Of a stretch of 48,100 bases of DNA, positions 9,789 to 19,900 are shown piece after piece. The stretch spans positions 1-48,100 of the forward strand of contig JANTFW010000008.1 in the NCBI GenBank assembly GCA_024763245.1, read 5' to 3'. How positions within the stretch are numbered: position 1 is the stretch's first letter; each line of letters starts with the position of its first letter. Under the pieces are notes generated by a model. That model saw nothing but the letters and a program-made list of their open reading frames with translations, ran no database searches and was not told the origin of the DNA. The stretch comes from Flavobacteriaceae bacterium (GTDB taxonomy: Bacteria > Bacteroidota > Bacteroidia > Flavobacteriales > Flavobacteriaceae). The position numbers and the translations under genes are program-made.

Positions 9789-9901
9789 CACTTAATTAAG
9801 AAATATCTCAGGCTGTGATTTACTTTTTTAATTTCAAAAACAAAATACCAATGCGTTCCATAACAACAAATATTCTCGGTTCGTATACTTTATTTTTTTA
9901 G

Positions 9902-9909
9902 TACTTTTG
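9902..9909 (+). promoter_or_regulatory. -7 promoter box of pyrH
   Basis: TACTTTTG is an exact TAnnTTTG match ending 18 bases before the pyrH ATG, giving a leader of about 15 bases. Confidence 0.65.
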
Positions 9910-9927
9910 CTAAAATCTTAAACGAGT

Positions 9928-10638
9928 ATGCAATACAAACGAATTTTACTAAAATTAAGTGGCGAAGCCCTAATGGGTAGCAAAACACATGGTATTGATC
10001 CGGTACGTATTCAAGAATATGCCAAAGAAATAAAAGTAGCGGTAGAAAAAGGAGTTGAAATTGCCCTTGTAATTGGTGGGGGCAACATATTTAGAGGGGT
10101 TGCCGGTGCTAGTAACGGCATTGATCGTGTTCAAGGCGATTATATGGGCATGTTAGCAACCGTAATTAATGGACTGGCATTACAAAGTGCTATTGAAAAA
10201 GAAGGAGTACAAACCCGTTTGCAAACGGCTATTAAAATGGAGCAAATAGCAGAGCCTTATATAAAAAGAAAAGCAGTAAGACATCTTGAAAAGGGACGGG
10301 TGGTTATTTTCAGTGGTGGTACCGGAAATCCTTTTTTTACTACCGATACAGCTGCAGTCTTACGCGCTGCCGAAATTAATGCAGATGTTATTCTTAAAGG
10401 AACCCGTGTAGATGGCATCTATACGGCAGATCCCGAAAAAGATAAAAATGCCAAAAAATATGAACATATCACCTATAAAGATGTCATGAGCAAAGGATTA
10501 AAAATAATGGATATGACGGCTTTTGCACTAAGTGAAGATAATAATCTTCCTATTATTGTGTTTGATATGAACACCCCAGGAAACCTCATTAAATTACTCT
10601 CCGGAGAGGCTATAGGAACTCGTGTTGAGAGTGATTGA
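9928..10638 (+). CDS. pyrH: UMP kinase
   Basis: A 236-residue amino-acid-kinase-fold enzyme that phosphorylates UMP to UDP for pyrimidine nucleotide synthesis. It opens with the ATP-binding KLSGEALMG, followed by [12 protein letters not shown] (phosphate binding), [31 protein letters not shown] and the C-terminal FDMNTPGNL. Length equals the usual bacterial 235-245 residues. frr follows on the same strand 94 bases later, the conserved pyrH-frr pairing. A consensus -7 box lies just upstream. Confidence 0.98.
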   Translation: MQYKRILLKLSGEALMGSKTHGIDPVRIQEYAKEIKVAVEKGVEIALVIGGGNIFRGVAGASNGIDRVQGDYMGMLATVINGLALQSAIEKEGVQTRLQTAIKMEQIAEPYIKRKAVRHLEKGRVVIFSGGTGNPFFTTDTAAVLRAAEINADVILKGTRVDGIYTADPEKDKNAKKYEHITYKDVMSKGLKIMDMTAFALSEDNNLPIIVFDMNTPGNLIKLLSGEAIGTRVESD

Positions 10639-10691
10639 AAAATGTAAAAAACTAAACCTATTATCCCCTTGTCATTTTGGAATAGTATTTG

Positions 10692-10699
10692 TAATTTTG
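10692..10699 (+). promoter_or_regulatory. -7 promoter box of frr
   Basis: TAATTTTG matches TAnnTTTG exactly, 33 bases before the frr ATG, inside the pyrH-frr gap. A TTG at 10669-10671 is near the -33 distance. frr may thus have its own promoter besides readthrough from pyrH. Confidence 0.5.
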
Positions 10700-10732
10700 G
10701 ATATATTCAAAAAATAATTAAATAGAAAACTG

Positions 10733-11287
10733 ATGAACGAAGAAGTAGCTTTTATTTTAGATTCATTAAAAGAAAATTTAGATAAATCTATACAGCATTT
10801 AGAACGTGAATTTAGAACAATCCGTGCCGGGAAAGCCAACCCAGCTATGCTAAGTACTGTAACGGTTGACTATTACGGTGCCCAAACCCCATTGAGTCAA
10901 GTGGCAAATCTGGGGACTATGGATGCACATACCATTACTATTCAACCTTGGGAAAAGCAATTAATACCTGAAATAGAAAAGGCTATTTTGTATGCCAATC
11001 TAGGATTTAACCCTACAAATAACGGTGAAAGTGTTATAATTAATGTCCCTGCACTTACCGAAGAAAGACGTAAAGAATTGGCTAAAGTTGCCAAATCAGA
11101 AGCTGAAAAAGCAAAAGTAAGTACTAGAAATGATCGTAGAGAGGCACTGCACGAATTAAAAAAATTAGAAATTTCTGAAGATTTAGAAAAGAATGTTGAA
11201 TCGGATATTCAAGACTTAATCAGTACTTATTCTAAAACTATTGATGATCTTTTTGCAGAAAAAGAGAAAGAAATAATGACGGTATAA
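10733..11287 (+). CDS. frr: Ribosome recycling factor
   Basis: A 184-residue protein that, with EF-G, splits the post-termination ribosome so that subunits can be reused. Typical motifs are LEREFRTIRAGKANPAML near the N-terminus, QPWEKQLIPEIEKAI in the second domain and VPALTEERRKELAKV with the long helix that follows. Length matches the family (about 185). It is preceded by pyrH and closed by a strong hairpin terminator at 11363-11395, shared with the opposite TonB gene. Confidence 0.98.
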   Translation: MNEEVAFILDSLKENLDKSIQHLEREFRTIRAGKANPAMLSTVTVDYYGAQTPLSQVANLGTMDAHTITIQPWEKQLIPEIEKAILYANLGFNPTNNGESVIINVPALTEERRKELAKVAKSEAEKAKVSTRNDRREALHELKKLEISEDLEKNVESDIQDLISTYSKTIDDLFAEKEKEIMTV

Positions 11288-11362
11288 GCTTATATCTTTT
11301 TTAGTTCAAATCCTTGTTATATATTTCGTGAGTAATCGCTAACCGTAAACTATAATTTATTA

Positions 11363-11400
11363 AAAGCCCGTATATAGCTGTAATATACGGGCTTTCTTTT
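11363..11400. terminator. Bidirectional intrinsic terminator between frr and tonB paralogue
   Basis: AAAGCCCGTATA (11363-11374) and TATACGGGCTTT (11384-11395) form a perfect 12-bp stem with a 9-base loop. A T-rich tract follows on the plus strand and an A-rich tract precedes, so it can end both the frr transcript and the converging minus-strand transcript. Confidence 0.85.
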
Positions 11401-11413
11401 ATACGATCTTAAC

Positions 11414-12175
11414 TTATTCTAAGACTTCAAAAGTAATGGGCAGGGTAAACCGAACCCCAACAGGTTTCCCGTCTTTTTTCCCGGCTTTCATTTGTGGCAA
11501 TAATTGAATAACTCTACGCGTTTCTTTTTCCAAACGTTTATGAGGGGCACGCACTTTTATATCCATGATTTTTCCATTTTTATCAACGACAAACTGTGCT
11601 GCGATTCTTTTTTTACCCGGACTTAAATTTAACTCTTGTCCCAATTGACTATCAAACTTTTTGAGGATAATCGTCTTTACACTTTTAGAAAAACATTTTT
11701 TAATTTCTTCTTTGCTACCCGTACAACCCGGAAAAACAGGTGCCTCTTTAATATTAGTAAAGGTCTCCGGAGAATCGTCTTCCGGTATAATTACCTCGGG
11801 AAGATCAGGAATTACCGGTTGCGATGGTAACGAATCAATAAAATTGGTTGTAAAAACGGATTCTTCTGTTGGGGTTGTATCTTCAATAATATCAATATCA
11901 ACTATTTCAGTGGCTAAAATAGGCTTCCTTACAACGGGTTTTGGTGGAATTATTTTAGGCGTAGTATCGGGAATATCCGGATCCATTTCTCCTTTATAAA
12001 CAGGCACTTCCTTTGCGTATTTATCGTTTATCAATGTTTTAGATTCTAGTGCCATATAACTTAATAGCAGTGCTAGAACCAAACCTAATTGCCCGTAGAG
12101 AATCGAAGGGCTTCGCTTGATATCATCTTTAGCAAAATGCTGTGGCTTGTCTTTTTTGTTTTGTGAATTTTTCAT
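11414..12175 (-). CDS. TonB-family energy transducer (second copy)
   Basis: A 253-residue inner-membrane protein expected to pass proton-motive energy from ExbB/ExbD to outer-membrane receptors. It has a cytoplasmic N-terminus, one membrane helix at about residues 25-44 (SILYGQLGLVLALLLSYMAL), a periplasmic linker with PPKP but also many acidic residues, and a TonB C-terminal domain (VDKNGKIMDIKVRAPHKRLE to TLPITFEVLE). A cysteine pair, PGCTGSKEEIKKC, precedes the domain and is shared with the neighbouring paralogue at 12341-13078. A terminator separates the two, so this copy must use a promoter in 12176-12281, where I see no exact consensus box. ExbB/ExbD are not in the window. Confidence 0.9.
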   Translation of the reverse strand: MKNSQNKKDKPQHFAKDDIKRSPSILYGQLGLVLALLLSYMALESKTLINDKYAKEVPVYKGEMDPDIPDTTPKIIPPKPVVRKPILATEIVDIDIIEDTTPTEESVFTTNFIDSLPSQPVIPDLPEVIIPEDDSPETFTNIKEAPVFPGCTGSKEEIKKCFSKSVKTIILKKFDSQLGQELNLSPGKKRIAAQFVVDKNGKIMDIKVRAPHKRLEKETRRVIQLLPQMKAGKKDGKPVGVRFTLPITFEVLE

Positions 12176-12281
12176 GATGTAATGGTTTTAATTAATATTA
12201 AAACCACACAGGCCTCTGTGATTAATTTAAATGATAAAACAATTGTTAATAAATTGTTAATTACAATAAACATACCAAAAG

Positions 12282-12315
12282 AAAAAACCGCAACAATTTT
12301 AACATTGTTACGGTT
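12282..12315 (-). terminator. Intrinsic terminator between the two TonB genes
   Basis: On the minus strand AACCGTAACAAT and ATTGTTGCGGTT form a 12-bp stem (one A-C mismatch) with a 6-base loop, followed by a run of T. It lies 26 bases after the stop of the upstream TonB gene. Confidence 0.75.
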
Positions 12316-12340
12316 ATATTTATACGTTTATATACACTAA

Positions 12341-13078
12341 TTATTCTTGAACTACAAAAGTAATCGGTAAGCTGTATTTTACCCCAACCGGACGACCACG
12401 TTGTTTCCCTGGGGTCATTTTAGGAATTAAACCTACCACACGTTTGGCTTCGGCTTCCAATCGTTTATGAGGAGCACGTGCTCTTACGTTAGTGATGTTT
12501 CCATTTTTATCAATTTTAAACATCACAAATATTCTCTTTTTACCGGGTGTTAATCCCAAATCTTGTGCTAAGTCAACATTAAACTTTTTGGCAACTAATT
12601 TTTGAATTTTGGAAGACAAACACTTTTTTAACTCGGCTTTAGATCCTTTACATCCCGGATATACAGGCACATCTTCAATGATAGAAAAAGGAACATCCTC
12701 AATAACTTCTTCTTCGATCTCGACCTCCTCTATATCTTCAATGACTACTTCATCATCTTCGCTAGTTTCAGTAGATTCAATCACGGTTTCCTCCACGTCC
12801 TCATCATCATCTACCACCTCAATTTCTTCTAACACTGGTGGTGGTTGTACTTTTTGTTCCGGTGGTTTTATTTCTTCTATTTTTTGTTCTGTTTCGGGTA
12901 CATCTTCTTCGTCATCTTGCAGGTTGGTGGTATATGAAGCTATCTGATCTCCAGCTGTTTCCGGAGTTCTAAACTCAATGGCCATATAAGTAATCAATAA
13001 AGCCAACACTAATCCCATTAACATAAACAGTTTACTGAAATTCTCTAGGTTTGACTTTGAGCTTTTCTTTGATTTCAT
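12341..13078 (-). CDS. TonB-family energy transducer (first copy)
   Basis: A 245-residue TonB-type protein with a membrane helix at about residues 16-34 (KLFMLMGLVLALLITYMAIE) and a C-terminal TonB domain (IDKNGNITNVRARAPHKRLE to SLPITFVVQE). The linker (about 40-135) has a short proline stretch (PPEQKVQPPPV) but is otherwise a long Glu/Asp/Val run, very acidic, unlike the Pro-Lys linker of enterobacterial TonB. The Cys pair PGCKGSKAELKKC sits at the linker/domain border as in the next gene. The two copies share the TM and C-terminal domain but differ in linker, so this is an old tandem duplication. It starts 81 bases after vanZ and ends at a hairpin terminator. Confidence 0.9.
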   Translation of the reverse strand: MKSKKSSKSNLENFSKLFMLMGLVLALLITYMAIEFRTPETAGDQIASYTTNLQDDEEDVPETEQKIEEIKPPEQKVQPPPVLEEIEVVDDDEDVEETVIESTETSEDDEVVIEDIEEVEIEEEVIEDVPFSIIEDVPVYPGCKGSKAELKKCLSSKIQKLVAKKFNVDLAQDLGLTPGKKRIFVMFKIDKNGNITNVRARAPHKRLEAEAKRVVGLIPKMTPGKQRGRPVGVKYSLPITFVVQE

Positions 13079-13159
13079 TTTAAATGATTTTAATTAATTG
13101 CGTGCTAATTTATGAATTTTAAAAAGATTTATCCAAATTAATTCGTAAAAAACCTTTTT

Positions 13160-13567
13160 TTATCTATTTTTTATGTCACCAGTATCTCCAAAAATGAGTT
13201 TATAAAACGGTTTATAGGTTACAAAACCCACTGTTATCCCTACTATATTTGCCAAAGCATCCCTCCAATCCGGTATTCTATAGGTAGTGAGTGCGCCCTG
13301 AAGTACTTCAATAATAATGCCAAAAGCACTAAGTGATATAACGAGGATAATTCCTATTATAATGCGATGTCTCTTTCTAAAAGCCAATAACCAAACCCAC
13401 ATAAGTCCAACATAAGCTGTACTATGGAGTAATTTATCGGAATCTTTTAGGTGTGGTGCGGGTAAAACATCTGAAGGCATTAAACTGGCCACTAATATCA
13501 ATACTGTAACTCCCAAAGCAACCCATAGGCTGTTATCCAGCCACCAACTCTTGATAGGCTTTAGCAT
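13160..13567 (-). CDS. VanZ-family membrane protein
   Basis: A 135-residue protein with four membrane segments and the VanZ-like features [20 protein letters not shown] and [21 protein letters not shown]. Family members occur in many bacteria and their biochemical role is unclear; the name comes from a teicoplanin-resistance protein and does not imply resistance here. The ATG at 13567 lies inside gcvH and gives a 35-base overlap in another frame. No later ATG keeps the first membrane helix, so the overlap is probably real and implies translational coupling to gcvH. Confidence 0.8.
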   Translation of the reverse strand: MLKPIKSWWLDNSLWVALGVTVLILVASLMPSDVLPAPHLKDSDKLLHSTAYVGLMWVWLLAFRKRHRIIIGIILVISLSAFGIIIEVLQGALTTYRIPDWRDALANIVGITVGFVTYKPFYKLIFGDTGDIKNR

Positions 13568-13913
13568 CTAGTAATTGATCAAACTCTGACGGATCAGAAA
13601 TTTTCATTTTAACAATCCAGCCTTCTCCATACGGGTCTGTATTAATGCTTTCAGGTGCCTCTTCTAAACCTTCATTAAAAGCGATGACTTCTCCCGAAAG
13701 TGGTAACAACAAATCAGAAACGGTCTTAACGGCTTCTACCGTACCAAAAACTTCTTCTTTAGCTAGAGTTTCGTCTAAAGTGTCAACATCAACATATACA
13801 ATGTCTCCTAATTCAGACTGGGCAAAATCAGTTATTCCGACGGTGGCTGTATCGCCGTCTACTAACACCCACTCGTGATCGTGTGTGTATTTTAAATTAT
13901 CAGGTATTTTCAT
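13533..13913 (-). CDS. gcvH: Glycine cleavage system H protein
   Basis: A 126-residue lipoyl carrier that shuttles the aminomethyl group between the P, T and L proteins of glycine cleavage. It starts with the family-typical KYTHDHEWV, and the lipoylation site is Lys63 in [11 protein letters not shown]. The downstream [18 protein letters not shown] and [10 protein letters not shown] are also typical. Length is normal. It begins 23 bases after sprA and overlaps vanZ, so it is probably part of the ruvA-sprA transcript. No gcvP or gcvT is in the window. Confidence 0.96.
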   Translation of the reverse strand: MKIPDNLKYTHDHEWVLVDGDTATVGITDFAQSELGDIVYVDVDTLDETLAKEEVFGTVEAVKTVSDLLLPLSGEVIAFNEGLEEAPESINTDPYGEGWIVKMKISDPSEFDQLLDAKAYQELVAG

Positions 13914-13936
13914 TTTATGATATTAATTTATTAGGG

Positions 13937-16900
13937 TTAATTACCTAGGTTATATTTAAAACTGAGTCCGGCACTTATAGATTTTCTCGGATAGGTTGTA
14001 GAAATAGCATATCTCGAGGCATCTTGTAAATAATACAAACCGGTTTGTAAATTTTTTGTCAATGAATAATCTGCTAAAAATTTTAAACTAAACATGTTTT
14101 GTCCTCCTGTTACTTGATCGTTCTCCTGTGTATCATCTTCACCAAAATAGCGTACCATCATTTTATTATCACGCAAAGATACATCTAATTTTAAATTTAA
14201 ATCTCCTTTAAATTTCATCTTTTTACCTTGTAAACGCATGGTAAAAGGTAAATCTTTAATTCGATAACCCAAACCTACCACATATTCGGTTCCGTTGTCT
14301 TGAGTCATTGTATTGTTGTTGAAATTAAGTGTCATCATTCTGTCTTTATTAAGTCTTCCCGATAAAGAGAATGAATTTTTTAGCTTCATTTCAACTTTTA
14401 CCAAAGGCGAAAATTCTTCAATTAATCCAACATTGGTATATAATCGTTTGTTATAATAATTTCCGGATACATCAAGATTTCCGGGGTTTGCGGCATCGTA
14501 CTGTAAGTTGTTTGAAAAATTGACAATACTGTAGGATGAACGATAGGCATGTGAAATGGAGAAACTACTAAAATGCTTTTTAAACCATTTTAACTTCATC
14601 AAACCGCGGTATTTTATTTGCCAATTTGGTAATGGAATGTTCCTAAAAGGGTTAAGACTTACCTTATCAATTGCCTGTCCGGAATAAGCGGCTAAAAATG
14701 CCGGTAAAACAACTTCTTGACTTGTTGCTCCATAACCCGAAACAGCTAAACCGGACGCTGCTGCCAATCGATTAGAAATAATAGCTCTGTTTTCCTTAAA
14801 CTGTTGAAACAATACATCGCTATCTACAAAAGTAGTACCCAACATTAGGTAACTCATACTAAAACTTCCCGCTTCGGTTGTAATAGCATCTGCAAAACGT
14901 GGTGCGGTATCCACATCATCCATAACTACATCCATTTGCTCTGAAATATTTTGTGTATAGATTTTATTAGCTTCTATATTTATATCAAAATTTTTAAAAG
15001 GTGTCACCTTAGCCGTTATATCTAATTTTTCATAATGCGTTCGTGAAAACACTTTACTGTAATACGCTTCATCATCGGTTGTATCATTAATATCGTGCAA
15101 ATTTCTAGGGGCTAACCATCCATTCTCTAAGGCATAATTTCTAATATCGACCTGGCTTCCAAAAACAAAACCAAAGGTGGGCGCCAAACTTCCTGAATAG
15201 CTATCTCTACCTAAAAAGCCTACTCTAGGTTGATAACCCGGCAAAAGTGTTCCGTTATTCGCAGCATAACTCACTTTAACCGATTTTAACGCCGTAACAA
15301 AGTCATATATCCCTCTAAAAAGTTTTTGACCAGAGGTTTTAGCTTTCTTTACTTTAACATCTTTTGAAGACTTATTTGCTATAGTTCCTTTAGAACCTTT
15401 TGCTTTTTCTTTATTCTTTTTGGCTTGTGCACGTGCTCTTTTAGCTTTATTTCTTTGTGATTTTGTACGGAGTAACTTCGTCATTCCTACCTCTTTATAA
15501 AACTTTTTCATATTCAAATCTACCGAAAGGTTGTGGGTATTGGCATTTTGAATAAGGTTTCCTGTTAATTCTTCTATCGTTTTATCATATTGTTGGATTC
15601 TCGATTGAGAAGCACCTTGCCAATCAAAATCAGCAGTGTACGAATAATTAGATTTGATAAAGCCTAAAAATGGTATTTTATTAATAGGGATTTGATAGGT
15701 CCCATCCAAGGTTTGATGATAATGAGTAGGACGACCTAAGGAAAAGAAGTTTTTGTACAGCGTAATATTTTCATCGGTACTATCAAAATCATCATAGACA
15801 TTATTGTTAAGTGCTCTAAAATTAAATCGAATAGATTTGGTGGGTTTATAACCTACGGAATAATCCCAATCAAACAAGAAATTGCGTTGCCTTAGTGTAG
15901 GTAATTCCGGTAAACCCTCTATTAATGAACGTGATAGTTGTTCATTGTAACTACGTATAATATTAGTGTTGATTGAAATATCTGTCGGTAATAGATTAAT
16001 ATTAAAATCCTTAATTAGTTTAAAATATTTACTCTTTAGGGCTTTCGACTTTTTAAAGGGTGTAAACTCAACGGGTTTAAAACTATAGGCATAACCGGCA
16101 GAAGCTCTAACATTCTGGTCTAAAAATTTCTGCACATTGTAATCGCGGTGTTGCACCTCGTTATAAGCATAAGAAAAAGCCAAGTTTTCCACATCATAAA
16201 AGCGTTGTTTTTTAGTGGATTTTGGATTTCTATTTTTTTTGAAATTTATTAAACTTACACTGGTTCGTTTTGTATAATCGCGTGCATCATTACGATGAGG
16301 ACTATTATCAATGTTGGTATCCGATAAAAGTATATCTTGATATTGTGCATCGTATTTAGGATCTTTTACTTCTTCGCCTACACTAAAATTTAAGGGGAGT
16401 TGTAAACCCCAAGGGGTAGGTAAGAGTTTCCCTACATTTAGATTTGATACCAAATCATATTGTTTGACATCTTCTTGACTTCGTTCATTTACCGATTGAT
16501 CCACATTACCATAACCTTGGGTAGACATTCTACCGGTAACGGCTACATCCATTACATCGGCAAAATTGGCATCTGCACTTACCACAGCAGCCCAACCGCC
16601 TTCGTTATCGAACTCCGATACACGCAGTTCATTAAACCACAATTCGGCATACTTGTTTTCTGACGATTTATTCTCGACCCCTAACATTATGGTTTTAATA
16701 TTTCCTAGATTAGGATGTCCTTTTACCCGTACACGATAAGCCACAGGTTCATTGGGTACCGGTTGCGGAAATAACAGATTGGCATTGGCATTACCAAAGG
16801 TCTCATAGCGTTCCAGTTTAAGCGCTTTTAAGGCATCTAAATCAACATTTAATTCGTTTTCTTTGGGCCATATTTCGTCAGGTGTGGCAGCTGTAAAAGG

Positions 16901-19900
16901 TGTAATTTTTAAGGGCTGCTCAATTTGATAATAATTATCACTCAAATCACTTCCTATTCTTATAATGGCTACCAGTTCATCATCTTGAACCTCTATTTGA
17001 TTTAGAACACTTTCGGCATGAATAAACAATTGTAATCGCTTAAACATACGCATATCAAAACGCACATTTTTAAATAAATTACGGGCTGCATCGGGTTCTA
17101 AATCACGAACTTTGAGTGCTAAGGACTGCTCGTTTTGCAGTTGCACTGTAGTGGTCCCTTGCAAACGTTCTCTTTCTATACCCGGAGGCAATACATAAGG
17201 AATAGGGGTTCGGGTTTCATTTTCTTGGATATTAACTACACCCGAATCAAAATTATCTAACTCCGGCCCCACTAAAGGTATAGTCCCGTCGTCTAAGGTG
17301 TATTTATAACGACGCCATTCGCCACGAACCATCTCCATTTTTCCAAATCGCAAAACAACCGGCATCTTAAATCTTGTCATAAACATTCGCATAAAACGAA
17401 TAGAATGAAAATTGTTAATTCCATTTATTGGTGTACCACTCGTTATAGGGATTCGAAACTGATACCAAGTGGTGTTTTGTGTGGCTCCGTTAGGTAAAGT
17501 ATTGGTTGTTACCCTTTCATCTACAATGTAATTAGACCCCACTTGTAAATCAGCAGCATTAAGAGAAACTTTGTATTGATAGTAACTCTCCACCGTACTC
17601 ATGGTTTGGTCTTTATTGATGTCTTCTGTATCCGGATATTGGGTGTAAGCCGTAGGATAAGACTCCGGCGACATGGTAGCTGTAGGCGAATTCCCTTCCG
17701 GGCGATTGTAATTTTTATACCGTTGTAAGATGGTTGCATTTTGATTATCTAATGCTGTGCCTTTATAAAACTGATAATCATCAGATGCCGGGTCTTGAGC
17801 GGCTTGTGCTTGTAAGGCTGAGGGTAATGCACTGATGTAAGAAGCATAAAAATCATTTTCTTCCGCATCGTTTAAACCATCTAAACCTATATCTTGAACT
17901 AATCTATGCGAATCGCTATCGTCAAAGGCATATAACAAAGATTGATTAGTAGGTACTTTTCCCCAAATGGTCGCTGCGGTATTGTCTACACCTCCATTTT
18001 CCGGTAAACCGTTTTCAAACATTTTACGATTATCCTTTAAGACATCTTCAGAAACATTCCCTAAGTTAAAATAGAGTTCTCCAACCTGATTGATAGGGTC
18101 TTGTGGATCTACACCGGCAGGTAAGCCCTCGGCATTAGTAATGGAGTAATTTTCGTAGGGATTCATCATCCAAAATTGGATGTATTCAATATTTGAATTT
18201 TCGAAATCGGTAATTGTCAACGGACGGGTTATACCCCCCCATCGGTCTTCGGGATTATTAAATGTTCCGTCCGGATTGAGATGTGCTGCATCCGTATCAA
18301 AATTATAAACTCCTCTCTCACTGGGATAAAAGGCTAAATCTAAGGTTCTTAGAATGGTAGATTCGGTTAAATCTTGTTCATCATTAGGGAACAACTCACT
18401 ATTGCTAATTCTACGTACTTCAGCACGTGATATTTCATTGTTATCAATATTGCTGGGTTGCTGGTTCCCACCGTGTAAGTCATTATCGATGTTATACCAT
18501 GCTAAACGTGCCCGTTGTTTTCCATAGTCCAGGGAGTTGGTCGCATCACCACCTAAATCATAAACGGGTTGCGATTGCGGCGTACTTGCTGTAAACCACA
18601 GCTGTTGTGATCGTACGTCTAAGGGGATTTGAGAACCTTCAAAATCGTCAATATAGGAAGCTGCTTGCCCATTAATATCAATAGCCTTGGGTGTACCCGG
18701 CATTAGGTAAGCCACATCAGCTCGAATAGAAAAATTAGACGTAGCTTCGGTTTCTGTAAAAGGCAATTTATTAACCAATCGGGTGAGTACTTCTGCTTCT
18801 GTGTTGTAACTAGCATTTAATCCAAAAACAGAGTTTTGAATGGGTTCTTGACCAAACAACACTTTTTTGGTAAAAGGCTGTTCTCTTAGATTGAGATAGG
18901 AAGCACCCATCACAAAATTATCCGAAAACTTGTGTTCAATATCTACACCTAAAAAACTACGTCGTTGTTGATTAAAAATAGCATTTTGTTCTACCGAAAC
19001 CTGGATAGGTGCGTTAGATGCTTCAATAGAAGGATTGATAATTTTAACCCGACCTATTTGATAATCCACCACATAATCAACACCCTCTACCAATTCTCTG
19101 CCCCCACTAGTTACATGAACAGAACCTTGTGGCACATTAAAAGCTCCTAAGGCAATACCTTGTGCACTATCGGATTTGTAATACCCTCGTAATTGGTATT
19201 TATCTTTTTGTTGGTAATTGTTTTTTACCTCTTGTTGGGTATATGCATACAATTCATCAAATACAAACTCAGCATCATCAGGATCTGTTAATATGCCGCC
19301 AATATAGCTACCAAAGGGCTGTACCTTAGGGAACATCATATAACCTTTTTGGGCTTTTACCGTTATTCCTTCAACAAAATCAAAATAGCCGTCACCATCA
19401 GGTATTTGAATATCATTTTGGTCTAATCTATCTATATAAAAAAGATTGAGTAAGGTACGATCACTAACGTTAGGGGTTTCTGCTGTTTGTAATACGTTTA
19501 AAGGGACACCCGTACCATCATCTTGGTACAATAATTCTAATCTAAATCCTTCTTTTTGAAGTTGATAAGCTTGTAGATTATAGATATTTTTCATCATTAA
19601 GTTCCAAAGAGGAAGATCGGTAATCACCAATTCGCTACGCAAGAGTTTTACGACTAAATTGTCGGGAGCAATAATACCATCGCTCGATAATTCCCCTACT
19701 TTATACACAGTACTACTACCGTTTATGGTATATTCAAAAGCAACAGCCAACACATCACTATCGGCTAAACGTCGGTTTAATGAAATATATCCTAATTGTC
19801 TATCGATTTCGAAATCAGTTCCTTCTACCAATCTTCGGGCATTTTCAAGTACCGAATAATCACGTCCTTGTGCCATAGAAGCAATAGGAATAAAAGCATT

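Noticed and set aside
9753-9791. Longer DUF3857 protein starting at GTG 9791
   Set aside because: The extra 13 residues precede a complete signal peptide, and a near-consensus promoter box (9781-9788) lies between the two starts.
12609-12947. Long plus-strand Ser/Thr-rich frame opposite the TonB gene
   Set aside because: It is the mirror of the Glu/Asp-rich linker (GAA/GAT codons read backwards) and not an independent gene.
15340-15500. Basic Lys/Ala-rich stretch of SprA as a frameshift artefact or inserted sequence
   Set aside because: The frame is intact on both sides and the barrel-like sequence resumes; it is a low-complexity loop.
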